Shown in pieces: positions 34,424 to 45,200 of a stretch of 64,000 nt of DNA (positions are counted from its first letter, which is position 1; every line of letters starts with the position of its first letter). A program made the position numbers and the translations under genes. Source of the stretch: Aromatoleum petrolei (GTDB taxonomy: Bacteria > Pseudomonadota > Gammaproteobacteria > Burkholderiales > Rhodocyclaceae). The stretch covers positions 5,092,501-5,156,500 of the forward strand of contig NZ_CP059560.1 of the NCBI RefSeq assembly GCF_017894385.1, written 5' to 3'. Below the pieces are notes generated by a model. That model was not told where the DNA came from. It did no database searches and saw nothing but the letters and a program-made list of their open reading frames with translations.

Positions 34424-37120
34424 GTGTTCCTGTGGCTCTTGCTGCTGTGCTGGACCGAGGTCTTTGCACAGGCCGGCGGGCTGCGAGTGCGTGCCGTAGA
34501 CTACGAACTCGCTTCCTTTGAGCCGCGCGGGGTCGTGACCCTCGCATTCGAGGTTGCCAATGATTCGGCTCGTCCGCAGGACCTGGAGCCGACCCTCGAG
34601 TTGCCGGCGGGGTGGCGGGCAGTTACTCCCGATGCGCCATTTACGTTGGCGCCGGGCGAATCGACGGTGCGTTTCGTCACCTTCGTCATTCCGGAGGGTA
34701 CGTCGGCAACCGACTACGCGGTGCGCTATACGGCGCGGAACCGCCGACAGCCCGAGGTGTCGGCGCATCACGCGGTGAACATACGGGTCAATGCCGTTCG
34801 ACGTCTGGAAGCTGCCGCGCTCGACGTTCCGGATGCGGTCGTCTCCGGCCAGCCGTACCGCGCCGTTTTCGTCGTACGAAACGCGGGCAACGCGCCGGTC
34901 GTCGTGAACTTCCAGGCGCGCAGTTCGCTCGGCCATCCGGTGGATCCTGCGCAGGGGAGGCTGGAACTCGCGCCGCGGGAATCGCGTGAAGTTGCGCTGG
35001 AGGTCCGCACGGAAGCCCTGGCCCGGCCCGGCTTCGACCAACTGACACTGACCGTCTCCGCTGACACGGAGCTGTCCACCCAGTCGATGCGAGTCGTGAA
35101 GCTCCTTCCGCTAGGAGGCGGAGGCGAGGGGCTCTACCGCACGATTCCCGGGCGTGTGAAGCTCTCTTTCCTTTCGCGGGACGAGGACGGCAAGCGGGCG
35201 GGCGGATGGCAGACTGAGCTGACCAGCGCCGGGGCCGTGGACGAAGCCGGCGCGCACCGCATCAATATTCTCCTGCGGGGGCCTGATGCGCGGCAGGCGA
35301 GCGCTTTGGGCGCTTGGGACGAGTACCGGTTCGAATATAGCGGCAAAGGGGTGGCGGCGGGAGTCGGCGATCTCACCTATGGACTGACGCCGCTGACGGA
35401 GTACGGGCGCTACGGCCGCGGTGCGCAGGCAAAGGTCATGTCGGACGATTGGGGTTTCGAACTCTATGAGATGGGCGACCGCTTCACCCGAACGGAAAAC
35501 CGGCAGCTCGGGGTCAGTGCAAGCCGGGCGGTGTCGCCGGCCTCCCGCCTGAGTCTCAACTATCTCGCCAAATCGGGCGAGCGGGAGGCCAATATATACA
35601 GCTTACGGGCCGTTCGACAGGAAGCCGCGTTCTCCGCCGAAACCGAGCTTGCCTCCAGCGACGGCGCGACACCCGACCGGGCTGTGCGCGGATACCTGTT
35701 CGATTCGCGCGGAGGGCTGCGCTACAGCGCCACGGCCCTGTATGCCGGACCCCGCTTCGCAGGCTACTACCGTGATCAGGCGCTGGTCAGCGTATCCGGA
35801 CACTACCCACTCGGAGAGGACTGGGGGCTGCGCGCATCGGTTTTGTGGCAGCGGATGAACCTGGAACGCATCGCCACACGCCCCGCGCTGGAGGAATCAC
35901 AGCTCTCACTGGGTCTTGAGTTCCCGCTTGCCGCCGGAATCAATTCTTCCGCGGACCTGCTCCTGCGCCGTAAGCGCGATCTGAGGCGCGATCCGAACGT
36001 CGATCTGCTTCATCCGAGCGTCAGGCTCAATGGGGCCTACGGGGCGGGCAACTGGGGCCTCAGCGCCAGCGGCGAGTTCGGAACGACCGAGGATTGTCTG
36101 TCCGACCGACGCTACGCGACATCACTCGCCTTGCTGTCGCTGTACTTGAATCCGTCCGAGCGGCATTTCTACAACCTGTACCTCATTCGCGACGACAACA
36201 CGTACTCCGCCGTGCGGCAGCGGGTCAATACCAGCGCCGGTGCAGGTGCGAGTTTCCAGCTGTGGGAACGGGCGCGGCTGCAGTTGAATCTGCAGCGCAG
36301 CGTGGCGGAGAACGCGAACCGTTTTTTTATGCTGGGCTTCGAGCAGACCCTGCGTGGCGGGCAAACCATTTCCCTGCTGCTGCGCAGTACCTCAGGGCGA
36401 TTCGCGCACCAGACCGACGCGCAATTCAGTGTCAGCTTTCCGTTTGACGTTCCGATCGTCCGTCGCGCGGACGTAGCTCCGGTCGCGGGCCGGCTTCTGG
36501 ATGCGGAAACGGGCGCCGGGTTGAAGGACGTCCCTCTCAGCCTCGATGGAGCGATCGTCATGACTGATGAACAAGGCTATTTCCGCTACGACGCTGCACG
36601 CGCCGGCAGACGTTACCTGACGCTGGCCGGGGCGGGCGGGGCCGCGGGCAAGGTGCCGCTCACGCCGTTTCCTCGCGAAATGGAGGTTCGCACGGACGGC
36701 GACAACTACCAGGAGATCCAGTTCGTCGTTCCGGGCTCGGTGAAGGGGCAGATCCGACGCTACGAGCCAGTTGTGGAAATGCCATCGCAGGCCTATCGCA
36801 GGGGCGGAAATGACGCCGACCCCATGGCCGAAGGTGACGGCGTGCCCGGTGCTCTGGTGATGGTTCGCCGGGGCGAGCTGGAATACCGGCGCCTTGCCGA
36901 CGCCGAAGGGCGGTTCCGGATCGACGGACTTCCCCCCGGGAAATGGTTGGTAAGCGTTGACGAGGGCTCGCTTCCGCCCGGCAGCCAGTATCAGGCAGAG
37001 CAGCTGCAATTCCAGCTCGACGTCCGGAGCGGCGAAGAGACGCCGGTCGACTTCAGGCTTCTTCCCAGAACAAGACGCATGAGGATGATTCCAAATGTGT
37101 CGGCACTGAACGCGCCCTAG
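34424..37120 (+). CDS. Outer-membrane barrel with Ig-like and carboxypeptidase-regulatory-like domains (usher-like exporter candidate)
   Basis: An 898-residue protein from GTG 34424. The start is uncertain: the signal peptide FLWLLLLCWTEVFAQA lacks a basic n-region and no ribosome site is clear. Two Ig/NEW3-like domains (about 20-235) are followed by a long beta-barrel region of alternating strands (about 240-690; YRFEYSGKGVAAGVGDLTYG is one example). Two carboxypeptidase-regulatory-like domains follow (VAGRLLDAETGAGLKDVPLS near 690 and ALVMVRRGELEYRRLADAEGRFRIDG near 805-860). It lacks the PapC/FimD plug and N-terminal domain. Its position after subunits and chaperone argues for an exporter or assembly platform. 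Its nearest experimental relative is unknown to me. Confidence 0.7.
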   Translation: MFLWLLLLCWTEVFAQAGGLRVRAVDYELASFEPRGVVTLAFEVANDSARPQDLEPTLELPAGWRAVTPDAPFTLAPGESTVRFVTFVIPEGTSATDYAVRYTARNRRQPEVSAHHAVNIRVNAVRRLEAAALDVPDAVVSGQPYRAVFVVRNAGNAPVVVNFQARSSLGHPVDPAQGRLELAPRESREVALEVRTEALARPGFDQLTLTVSADTELSTQSMRVVKLLPLGGGGEGLYRTIPGRVKLSFLSRDEDGKRAGGWQTELTSAGAVDEAGAHRINILLRGPDARQASALGAWDEYRFEYSGKGVAAGVGDLTYGLTPLTEYGRYGRGAQAKVMSDDWGFELYEMGDRFTRTENRQLGVSASRAVSPASRLSLNYLAKSGEREANIYSLRAVRQEAAFSAETELASSDGATPDRAVRGYLFDSRGGLRYSATALYAGPRFAGYYRDQALVSVSGHYPLGEDWGLRASVLWQRMNLERIATRPALEESQLSLGLEFPLAAGINSSADLLLRRKRDLRRDPNVDLLHPSVRLNGAYGAGNWGLSASGEFGTTEDCLSDRRYATSLALLSLYLNPSERHFYNLYLIRDDNTYSAVRQRVNTSAGAGASFQLWERARLQLNLQRSVAENANRFFMLGFEQTLRGGQTISLLLRSTSGRFAHQTDAQFSVSFPFDVPIVRRADVAPVAGRLLDAETGAGLKDVPLSLDGAIVMTDEQGYFRYDAARAGRRYLTLAGAGGAAGKVPLTPFPREMEVRTDGDNYQEIQFVVPGSVKGQIRRYEPVVEMPSQAYRRGGNDADPMAEGDGVPGALVMVRRGELEYRRLADAEGRFRIDGLPPGKWLVSVDEGSLPPGSQYQAEQLQFQLDVRSGEETPVDFRLLPRTRRMRMIPNVSALNAP

Positions 37121-37486
37121 TCGGCATTTCTCACCCGCCCGGCCAGCCCGGAGCAAAGGCGCTATCGGGCGGAGCCGCTCGATCAGCCGCGACGCTCAGC
37201 GGAGTCAGCGGTCGCTCTGGATGTCGGCGGGAGGAATTTTCTGCCTCTGATGGCGCATGGCGGGTGGAGTGTCTCCCCGACAGGCAAGCATTGGCCTCGC
37301 GCGACGTCGCGATTGATCAACAACCCGCGGCGCTGCGCCAGGCGGATCAACCCGGCACAAGGCGCGCCCGCGCAAGACGCCACGCGATTTGAAATGGATG
37401 GCTGGTCGCCATGCTGATGTGGATGCGACACACGCTGATCTTCACCAGTGCGCCGATCTTCAGCAGCTTCAGACGCAGGCTCTCGC
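37121..37486. other. Gap between the surface locus and the second FixJ-like regulator
   Basis: About 365 bases between two convergent genes. I see no supported gene and no strong terminator. Confidence 0.3.
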
Positions 37487-38098
37487 CTAGCCCAATTCGC
37501 TCAATAAAACCATTTGCGCGAGTACGGCGCTCGATCCGATCTCAAGCTTGCGGAACAGGTTCGCCCTATGGGCTTCCACGGTGCGTGGACTGATGGTGAA
37601 GCGATCGGCCACGGACTGCGTAGTAAGCCCATCGGCGAGGCATTTCGCGATCTGGCGCTCGCGCTCAATAAGCTGGTTCAGCCGTTTCTGTGCGTTGATG
37701 ATCTGAGTTCTGCGGGCGCGTTGAGTCCGATTGGCAGCGATGGCCGCACGTACGTGCTCGATCAGCAACTCGTCGCTGAAGGGTTTCTCAACCACGGCGA
37801 AAGCACCCGCCTGCATCGCCCGTACGGTGACGGGAACATCCGCGTTTCCCGTGTAAATGATTACCGGTAGGTCGATGCCACACTGCTTCATACGTTCGAG
37901 CAACTCGAGCCCGCCCATTCGCGGCATCCGCAGATCGAGAACAAGGCACGCCTCGTCACGCGCTTCGTAAGCACCCAGGAATGACTCCGCACCGTCGAAG
38001 GTGTCGACCTCAAACCCTGCGGACCGGAACGCGCGTCGAGCAGCATTCCGCACAAACTCGTCATCATCGACGATGAAAACCGTCTGCTCCATAAACAT
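37487..38098 (-). CDS. FixJ-family response regulator (REC - LuxR HTH), copy 2
   Basis: A 203-residue response regulator with VDDDEF, the phospho-acceptor Asp in LVLDLRMPRMGG, and IIYTGNADVPVTVRAMQAGAFAVVEKPFSDELL, nearly identical in this last block to copy 1. The LuxR-type DNA-binding domain is LIERERQIAKCLADGLTTQSVADRFTISPRTVEAHRANLFRKLEI. The start is ATG 38098, with another ATG two codons on. It faces the surface locus from the far side. A TCTACG-type inverted repeat lies 50-70 bases upstream. No dedicated kinase is adjacent, so it may be served by one of the kinases in the block beyond 40 kb. Confidence 0.92.
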   Translation of the reverse strand: MFMEQTVFIVDDDEFVRNAARRAFRSAGFEVDTFDGAESFLGAYEARDEACLVLDLRMPRMGGLELLERMKQCGIDLPVIIYTGNADVPVTVRAMQAGAFAVVEKPFSDELLIEHVRAAIAANRTQRARRTQIINAQKRLNQLIERERQIAKCLADGLTTQSVADRFTISPRTVEAHRANLFRKLEIGSSAVLAQMVLLSELG

Positions 38099-38148
38099 CG
38101 AACAACTTTGAGGTCTCAGGGGTACGCCGCCCTTGCGCGTGTCATTCG

Positions 38149-38168
38149 TCTACGTGAAAGCACCTAGA
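38149..38168. promoter_or_regulatory. TCTACG-type inverted repeat, copy C, upstream of the second FixJ-like regulator
   Basis: TCTACGTGAAAGCACCTAGA, extended by one base each side, gives arms GTCTACGTG and CACCTAGAC with one mismatch. It matches copy D in 14 of 20 positions, all at the ends. Confidence 0.55.
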
Positions 38169-38169
38169 C

Positions 38170-38981
38170 CGACAAGCAGTTTAACGGATTATCGGCTGAT
38201 ACGCCGTTGTCTATACTGCCGTGGCCCGGAAGAGGGGGCGCTTGTGCGGCGGCTGACGGTGAGGCGCCGTCGCTGTGGGGCGGCGCACCAACACGGAAAC
38301 GGGCAGTGCCAGGATGCATGCAATCACCGATGTTCGCCTCATCCTGGGTGAGGCCTGACGCATCGCGTTCACCCTTGCGCGTCCAATCCTCTGAGGCGCG
38401 GCGGGTCTGTGACCGCATGCCGCGAGCTTTCAGTGGCGATACGCGCGTAGCACCTCACGCAGAACGACGAAATCGGCCCGCGACCAGGTAGAAAGCCGCT
38501 TGCTGCCTCAAGGTGCCTCACCCATCCGCTCTTGGGGGGGCGTGCGTCGCCGCAGTGCATATCGAAGGTACGCGAGCTTGAACGTACAGGTAACACATGG
38601 CAACGGAGAAGAATCATTGGTCGGCACCCGAAGACTTCGCGTAATCTTTCGCGTCGGTGCATCGCATCGGGCGGGCTACTGGTAGCATATGCCAATTAGA
38701 AGTTGCGACACGGACACATTCCCCTTTGTAGCGGAGAACGTCCGAGTGAAAGTCAACATAGAGCTCTGACACGATGATTGAGGGAGCGGTCTCAAATTTC
38801 GCCATCTTCCTGGATATTCCTGCGGTATGCGGGGGGAGGACGCGGTCGGTATCAGCAGGTAGGCGCGATGCGACACCGGTTCATGCCTTCATGGACGCCC
38901 CTGACCTGAAGTGCCAAGGCATGACCCGTGCGCATGTTCCTTGCCGTTCGGTCATCAATACAGATCGATGCCGGATCACTC
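38170..38981. other. Long intergenic region, no gene supported
   Basis: About 810 bases. Several short frames exist on both strands (for example 38614-38805 minus and 38774-38995 plus) but they lack motifs, conserved starts or codon character. It could hold the promoter of the HD-GYP gene and degraded sequence. Confidence 0.35.
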
Positions 38982-40310
38982 ATGCCCGAAAATAACACGG
39001 TTACGATGGATCAGTTGCGGGTCGGTCTATATGTCATGCTCGATCTCAACTGGTTTCAGCATCCCTTTGCCTTCAGTCAGTTCAAGATTAAGTCCGAAGA
39101 GCAAATAAGGGAGATCCGTAGTCTGGGATTGAATAGCGTTCGGTATAACCCGGCGCTGAGCGACATGGCTGCACGGCAACCGTCCACGGACGCGGCGCCG
39201 ATCACAACCCCGCGCGTACCGGCTGACCCCGATACGGATATGGAAGAGTCGGCTGCGGACTCCCAAACCGTGAATGCGGCTATCTTGCCAGCGCTTGCCG
39301 CAAAGCGAGCTCTCGTTGAGCGCATTCGAATTCAGCGCGAGGCTGCTGCACGTGTGGAGAGTGCATTCGTCAGTGCCGCGAAGGCCATTCGCGACATCGA
39401 GAAGAACCTGTACTCGCATCCGAGGGAGACGGTCGAGCACGCAACGAACCTCGTCACCCAGATTGCGGACTCAATCCTGTGCGCCCCGGAATTGGCGATC
39501 CATGTGATGGGGGATCGGACAGGAGGTGAGGAGCTCTATTTTCATTCCCTCAACGTCACGATGCTATCGATGATGATTGCCCGCGATCTCCGGGTCCCTC
39601 AGGAAGCTCTTGGCGCACTGGGTATGGGAGCATTGCTGCATGACATTGGGCGCAAGGAAATTCCAGATCGAATATTAATGAAGACTGAACCGCTTACTCC
39701 GCCGGAGCGTAAGCTGTATGAGATGCATTGCCACTACGGGGTGGAACTCGGTCGACGACTCCAGCTTTCCAAGTCGGCTTTGGCGATCATTGGCGAACAC
39801 CATGAGCTCTTTGATGGCAGCGGTTACCCTGTCGGCCTGAAAGGTGACGCAATAGGGGTATTGCCACGTATCGTTGCCGTAGCGAATTACTATGACGAAC
39901 TGTGCAATCCGGTAGATTTTGCGGCCGCACTGACGCCCCATGAGGCGCTTTCGACGATGTTCGCGAGGTTGCGGGCGAAATTCGATCCTCGCATGCTGCA
40001 AGCGTTCATTCGATGCCTCGGGGTCTATCCGCCCGGGACCATCGTTCAATTATCCAACGGTGTGATCGCGATGGTGGCCACGGTTAATACCGCCAAGCCG
40101 ATGAAGCCCGTCATCGTGATCTACGATGCGAATATTCCAAAAGAGGAAGCGATACTGGCAGATCTGGCGCGCGAGCAGGATCTAAATATTGCGAAGGCAA
40201 TCCGGCCTGCGCAGGTGCCGCTAGAGATTTACAATTATCTCAGCCCGCGCAAGCGCGTCAGCTACTATTTTGACGCCGGTAAATCTGGACAGGATACGGT
40301 GGCCCGATGA
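38982..40310 (+). CDS. HD-GYP domain c-di-GMP phosphodiesterase
   Basis: A 442-residue protein that should hydrolyse c-di-GMP. The start chosen is ATG 38982 (MPENNTVTMDQLRVGLYV), which leads straight into a DUF3391-like N-terminal domain; a GTG 18 codons earlier is in frame. A helical linker (100-170) precedes the HD-GYP domain. The metal-binding HD is in LLHDIGRKEIP (about residue 220), and HHELFDGSGYPVGL (about 283) carries a complete GYP. The gene overlaps the following kinase gene by four bases (ATGA), so the two are translationally coupled and probably act in one pathway. Confidence 0.9.
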   Translation: MPENNTVTMDQLRVGLYVMLDLNWFQHPFAFSQFKIKSEEQIREIRSLGLNSVRYNPALSDMAARQPSTDAAPITTPRVPADPDTDMEESAADSQTVNAAILPALAAKRALVERIRIQREAAARVESAFVSAAKAIRDIEKNLYSHPRETVEHATNLVTQIADSILCAPELAIHVMGDRTGGEELYFHSLNVTMLSMMIARDLRVPQEALGALGMGALLHDIGRKEIPDRILMKTEPLTPPERKLYEMHCHYGVELGRRLQLSKSALAIIGEHHELFDGSGYPVGLKGDAIGVLPRIVAVANYYDELCNPVDFAAALTPHEALSTMFARLRAKFDPRMLQAFIRCLGVYPPGTIVQLSNGVIAMVATVNTAKPMKPVIVIYDANIPKEEAILADLAREQDLNIAKAIRPAQVPLEIYNYLSPRKRVSYYFDAGKSGQDTVAR

Positions 40311-41983
40311 GCAGCCTTGCAGAACTGATGCTGGATCACTGCACGCACATGATGCTCTTGGTGGATCCGAGCACCCTGCGAATCATGATGGGCAACCAGC
40401 TTGTAACGCAGATGCTTGGGTACTCGCGTGCAGATCTCGTCGCCATGTCGATTACCGACATCGAGAGCTCATTGCAGGACGTCTTCTATTGGGAGGACGC
40501 ACACAACGGGCAGCATCAAGAGATCGAGGGGCAGGAAGGCCTGTATCAGTGCGCCGACGGCACCATGTTGTCGGTGGTGAAATCGATTCGCATCGTCGCC
40601 CACGAAGGCCTTCCTTTAATGCTTGTGCTGGCGCGCGATACGAGGCACGAACGCAAGGTCGAGGACACGCTTGAGCAGACACTGTCTCAATTGCGGGCAA
40701 CCCTCGAATCGACCGGTAACGGAATTCTTGTTATCGATTGGCAGGGCAATATTACCAACATGAATCGGTTGTTCAGCAGCATGTGGGGGATTCCCGACGC
40801 ACTATTGCTGGAGCGAAACGATGCGGCAATTCTCGAGTTCATTGCCGCAAAGGTGATGGAGCCGGACTTGTGTCGGGCACGCTTGCGGGCAACCGTCGAT
40901 ACCGCCGAGACCGAGGATCTGCTTCGCTTGACTGACGGCCGTGTGTTTGAGTGCAAGTCTCACCCGCAATATATCGGCGAACGGATCGTGGGCCGGGTTT
41001 ATGGGTACAGCGACATCACCGAACGCATTCGTGCCGAAGAGACTCTTCGGGAGTCGCGTGACCGTCTGGAAGATCGCGTGCGTGAACGGACTGCCGAACT
41101 CGAGCAAGCGAATACCACATTGCAGGCTGAAAAGCTTCATCAGGAGACCTTGATTCGCAAGCTCGAGGAGGCGCACAACCAACTACTCCAGTCCGAAAAG
41201 ATGGCATCGATTGGTCAACTGGCAGCCGGAGTCGCCCACGAGATCAACAATCCGGTCGGGTTCGTGAATTCCAACCTGGGGACATTGCAGCGCTACGCGG
41301 ATGACTTGCTGCGTTTGCTTAGCGCGTACGAGCGAATTGAGCTTGATCTGACGTCGGAGCAGCTGGAAGAAATCGTATGCATCAAGAAGGAAATCGATGC
41401 GGCTTACCTGCGTGACGACATCGGTGACCTCCTGAACGAATCACTCGATGGATTGCAGCGTGTCAAGCGCATTGTCCAGGACCTCAAGGATTTCTCTCAT
41501 GTTGACAAGGCCGAACGAGAGTGGGCAAGTCTGGAAGCTGGTCTGGAGAGTACGCTTAACGTCGTTTGGAATGAGATCAAGTACAAGGCCGACGTGGTCA
41601 AGGAGTACGCGCAACTTCCCCAGATTGAATGCTTCCCTTCACAACTCAACCAGGTCTTCATGAACCTGCTGGTCAATGCGGCCCACGCCATCGAGGATCA
41701 TGGTCGGATCACGTTGCGCACCGGATACGACGAGAACCAGATTTGGGTTGCGATTGAAGATACGGGCAAAGGCATCCGGCCCGAGCATCTGAGCCGAATC
41801 TTCGAGCCGTTCTTCACCACCAAGGCTGTGGGCAAGGGTACCGGTCTCGGTCTATCGCTGTCCTATGGAATCGTGAACCGCCACCACGGACACATCGACG
41901 TCATGAGCGAACTTGGCAAGGGAACGGTGTTTCGCGTGGTCCTGCCGCGGACGGTCACCGCCGAGTCGTCGGAGTCCAAGTAG
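40307..41983 (+). CDS. Soluble PAS-PAS histidine kinase
   Basis: A 558-residue cytoplasmic sensor kinase without membrane spans. Two PAS domains (about 8-125 and 125-245) are followed by a coiled coil ([20 protein letters not shown]). The phospho-acceptor His lies in [16 protein letters not shown] near residue 311. The HATPase domain has the N box [13 protein letters not shown], the G1 box DTGKGI and the G2 box [13 protein letters not shown]. The C-terminus is almost the same as the kinase remnant at 31314, so the two are paralogues. It is coupled to the HD-GYP gene upstream. The signal is unknown and no heme or FAD motif was seen in the PAS domains. Confidence 0.93.
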   Translation: MSSLAELMLDHCTHMMLLVDPSTLRIMMGNQLVTQMLGYSRADLVAMSITDIESSLQDVFYWEDAHNGQHQEIEGQEGLYQCADGTMLSVVKSIRIVAHEGLPLMLVLARDTRHERKVEDTLEQTLSQLRATLESTGNGILVIDWQGNITNMNRLFSSMWGIPDALLLERNDAAILEFIAAKVMEPDLCRARLRATVDTAETEDLLRLTDGRVFECKSHPQYIGERIVGRVYGYSDITERIRAEETLRESRDRLEDRVRERTAELEQANTTLQAEKLHQETLIRKLEEAHNQLLQSEKMASIGQLAAGVAHEINNPVGFVNSNLGTLQRYADDLLRLLSAYERIELDLTSEQLEEIVCIKKEIDAAYLRDDIGDLLNESLDGLQRVKRIVQDLKDFSHVDKAEREWASLEAGLESTLNVVWNEIKYKADVVKEYAQLPQIECFPSQLNQVFMNLLVNAAHAIEDHGRITLRTGYDENQIWVAIEDTGKGIRPEHLSRIFEPFFTTKAVGKGTGLGLSLSYGIVNRHHGHIDVMSELGKGTVFRVVLPRTVTAESSESK

Positions 41984-42298
41984 GTGCGTGGGCAAACCTC
42001 GGTTCCCCTTTTCTCTGCGGGCAGCCCAGCTCACGGTTGTCGCCGCTCTCATCACACTCGACCGCCGGGCATTGCGGTGCAAGGGACAGAGCGCAAACGC
42101 TTCAGTATCTGGGGTCAGGATAACTGCACTGGCGTTGGCATCGTAACGCGCACGGCATGTGGTTTCGTACCGCCATTACGTTGAAGTAATGCTGCAGTTA
42201 CTTGCTGTAAGGGATTGTGATCGCATGGGCGGGTGGGTAGCGTCGGCAAGAGCCTGGGGGCTCGCTCCAGCAGCTAATAACAATATGGTGATTCGCAT
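41984..42298. other. Intergenic region upstream of the GGDEF-EAL-REC gene
   Basis: About 315 bases with no gene. A small perfect inverted repeat, AAGTAA-N8-TTACTT, lies at 42184-42203 and could be an operator. Confidence 0.35.
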
Positions 42299-45200
42299 AT
42301 GACTCGCAAGTGGCTTGCCCGAATGCACGTTCGCCTGCTGCTGCTCGTTGTGCTTGCCGCCCTGCCGTCGCTTGGGATCATTGCCAATGCCGACCTTGTG
42401 CAACGCCAGGAGGCGCTGGCTGCCTCGGGGCGCCTCGCGCTGCTGAGCGCAGAGCAGCTAGCGATGCGTTACCAGGACATGATCCGGCACGCGCACGAGG
42501 TTTTGAACGGTGTGGCGCGCGCGCCCGAAGTTCGCACATTCAGGAACGAAAGCGAATGCCACGATTGGTTGGCGCGAGTCGCGACGCTCAATCCGCTCTA
42601 CGGCGACCTGTTCGTCGCCGCGCCAGACGGCAAATTGGTCTGCCGGTCGCAACCATTTGCCACGGCCATCAACATCGCGGACCGAAGCTATTTCCGACGT
42701 GCGGTCGCGAGCCGCGCGTTCGCAGTCGGCGACTACAGTTTCAGCCGGGTGACGGGCAAGCCGGTAGTGGTGTTTGCGCTGCCGGTGCTCGACGAACGAG
42801 GCGTGGTGGTGGCGGTCGTGGGGCTGGGGGCACCGCCCGTGGCGTTTGAAAGAATGTTGCGCAAGACGTCACTGCCGGGCAATTCGGTGATCACGGTCGT
42901 CGACAGCGAAGGCATCATTCTCGCACGCTGGCCCGATCCGGACGGGATCGCTGGTAACGCGATTCCCGAACTGGCCGAGTTCAAAACCGCGATACGCGAC
43001 GCCAACGCCTTGACCGTCGAATCGGTGTGGCTCGACGGCGTCACCCGCACGACTGCCATCGTGCCGATCATGCGAAGCGCAGACGATCTGTATGTGCGTG
43101 TCGGAATTCCGACGGCGGTCGCACAGGCGGCCGCGAACGCGGTCGTACGTCGCAATCTGATTTTATTGGGGGGCGCCAGCTTACTGGTGATCCTGTTCGG
43201 CTGGTTCAGCGCGCGGCATCTGGTGTTGCGGCGGGTACAGGATCTGGCTGAAACAGCGAGGCGGTTGGGTTCAGGAGACCTGCGCGCGCGCTGCAGTTTG
43301 CCGCCTGACGAAGGGGAGTTGGGCGATCTGGCGAGGGGGCTGAATGAGATGGCGGGGCACATCCAGGACGCGATGGCGAAACTGCAGGCGGCTGATGAAG
43401 AGGTGCGGCTGCGCGATCGCGCAATCCAGTCGAGCCGAAACGGAATACTGATCTACCGGTATGGTTCCCCGGCGGGGATCGTCTGCACAAATCCCGCCTT
43501 ACTCACTTTGCTTGCCGCGGGTGGGGCGAACCTGGTCGGTGCGAGTCTCTCCTCAGTCGCGGCATGGGGCTTCGACCACGAGGGGTGGGAGCAGCTTTTG
43601 GCGTTGCTTTTCGCTCAGCGCGAGGGCGAGATTGCACTCAGTCTGTCACGGGGAGCGCAAGAAGTGGTATGGCTCGAGGCCGGCGTCACGCTCGTGAAGG
43701 GGGGCGAACATGGATTCAGTCATGCAGTAATCGAATTGCGTGATATCACCGAACGCCACCACTACGTGAAACAACTCGCCTACCAGGCGAACCACGATGA
43801 ACTGACGGGCCTTCCCAATCGCAATCTATTGAATGATCGTCTCGAGCAGGCCTTGGCTCACGCTGCTCACAACAGCGGATGCGTTCACGTTCTGTGGCTG
43901 GATGTGGATCGTTTCCACGTCGTTCACGACAGTTTTGGGCGGCGGGTTGCCGACAGGACGCTTGTCGCCATCAGTCGCAGGATCATGGCGATCGCGTCGG
44001 AGTGCGGCACGATTGCGCGCCTCGCACACGACGAGTTTGTGCTCGTTTCCGAGCCTGTCATTGGACAACAGGGGGTGATCTCGCTGGCCAACCGGGTGCT
44101 GGAGACACTACGACAGCCAATTGTCGTTGATGGGCGAGAGTTCTGTCTTACCGTGAGTGTCGGCATCGCAGAAAGCAGCGGCCCGGAGCAGGATGTGGAT
44201 TCCTTGCTGCGTAACGCAAACATCGCCGCGCTGCGGGCAAAGGCGATGGGGCGGGATACGTTCTGCTTATACAGCAGCACGATGAACGAGCGTGCTGCCG
44301 ACAAGTTGCGCCTCGAAATCGAACTGCGTCGCGCGATCGAACGCAATGAATTGTTTCTCGTCTACCAGCCAAAAGTCGATCTGCTGACCGGTGAAATCGT
44401 GGGCAGTGAGGCCTTGTGTCGTTGGCGCCACGCCGAGTTGGGTGCGGTGCCTCCGAGCGAGTTTATTGCGGTTGCGGAACGTAGCGGATTGATCCTTGCG
44501 GTGGGGCGCTGGGTCCTCGAGACTGCCTGCGCGCAGATGCGCGCGTGGCTCGATACCGGAATCGACTGCCGCCGCATGGCGGTCAATGTCTCAGCGCTCC
44601 AATTCTACCGGGATGATCTCGTGTCAGACATATCGGCACTGTTGGGCCGATATCGGCTCGACCCCCACTCGCTGATGCTGGAAATTACGGAAAGCACTCT
44701 CATGGGTGACCCCGAACGCGCGATCGCCACGATGCAGCGCCTGAAGGCGCTGGAGGTGAAACTCGCGATCGATGATTTCGGAACCGGGTATTCATCCCTC
44801 AGCACCCTACAGCGCTTTCCAATCGACTACCTGAAGATCGACCGCGCCTTTATTTCCGATCTGACGACGAGCGCGAGCAACGCTGCGATCGCAGTATCGA
44901 TCATCTCGTTGGCTCACAGCCTGAATTTGCGCGTGATCGCAGAGGGGGTGGAAACGGAAGGGCAACTCCTTTATCTGCGGGGCCGTGCCTGCGATGAGAT
45001 GCAGGGCTATTTCTATGCACCCCCGGTGTCGCCCGAGCACCTTTCGACGATGATCGCAGAGCGCCAATGGCTTGAGTTTCCGGTTCAAAAGGATCTGCCT
45101 GAGCGAACGCTATTGTTGGTCGATGACGAGCCTTCTGTGCGGTCAGCGCTGCGCCGGCTCTTGCGTCGCGAAGGCTACACACTACTGTTCGCCGGCGATG

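Noticed and set aside
38614..38805. Small minus-strand gene in the 810-base gap before the HD-GYP gene
   Set aside because: No motif, no ribosome site, and overlapping frames of equal quality exist on the other strand.
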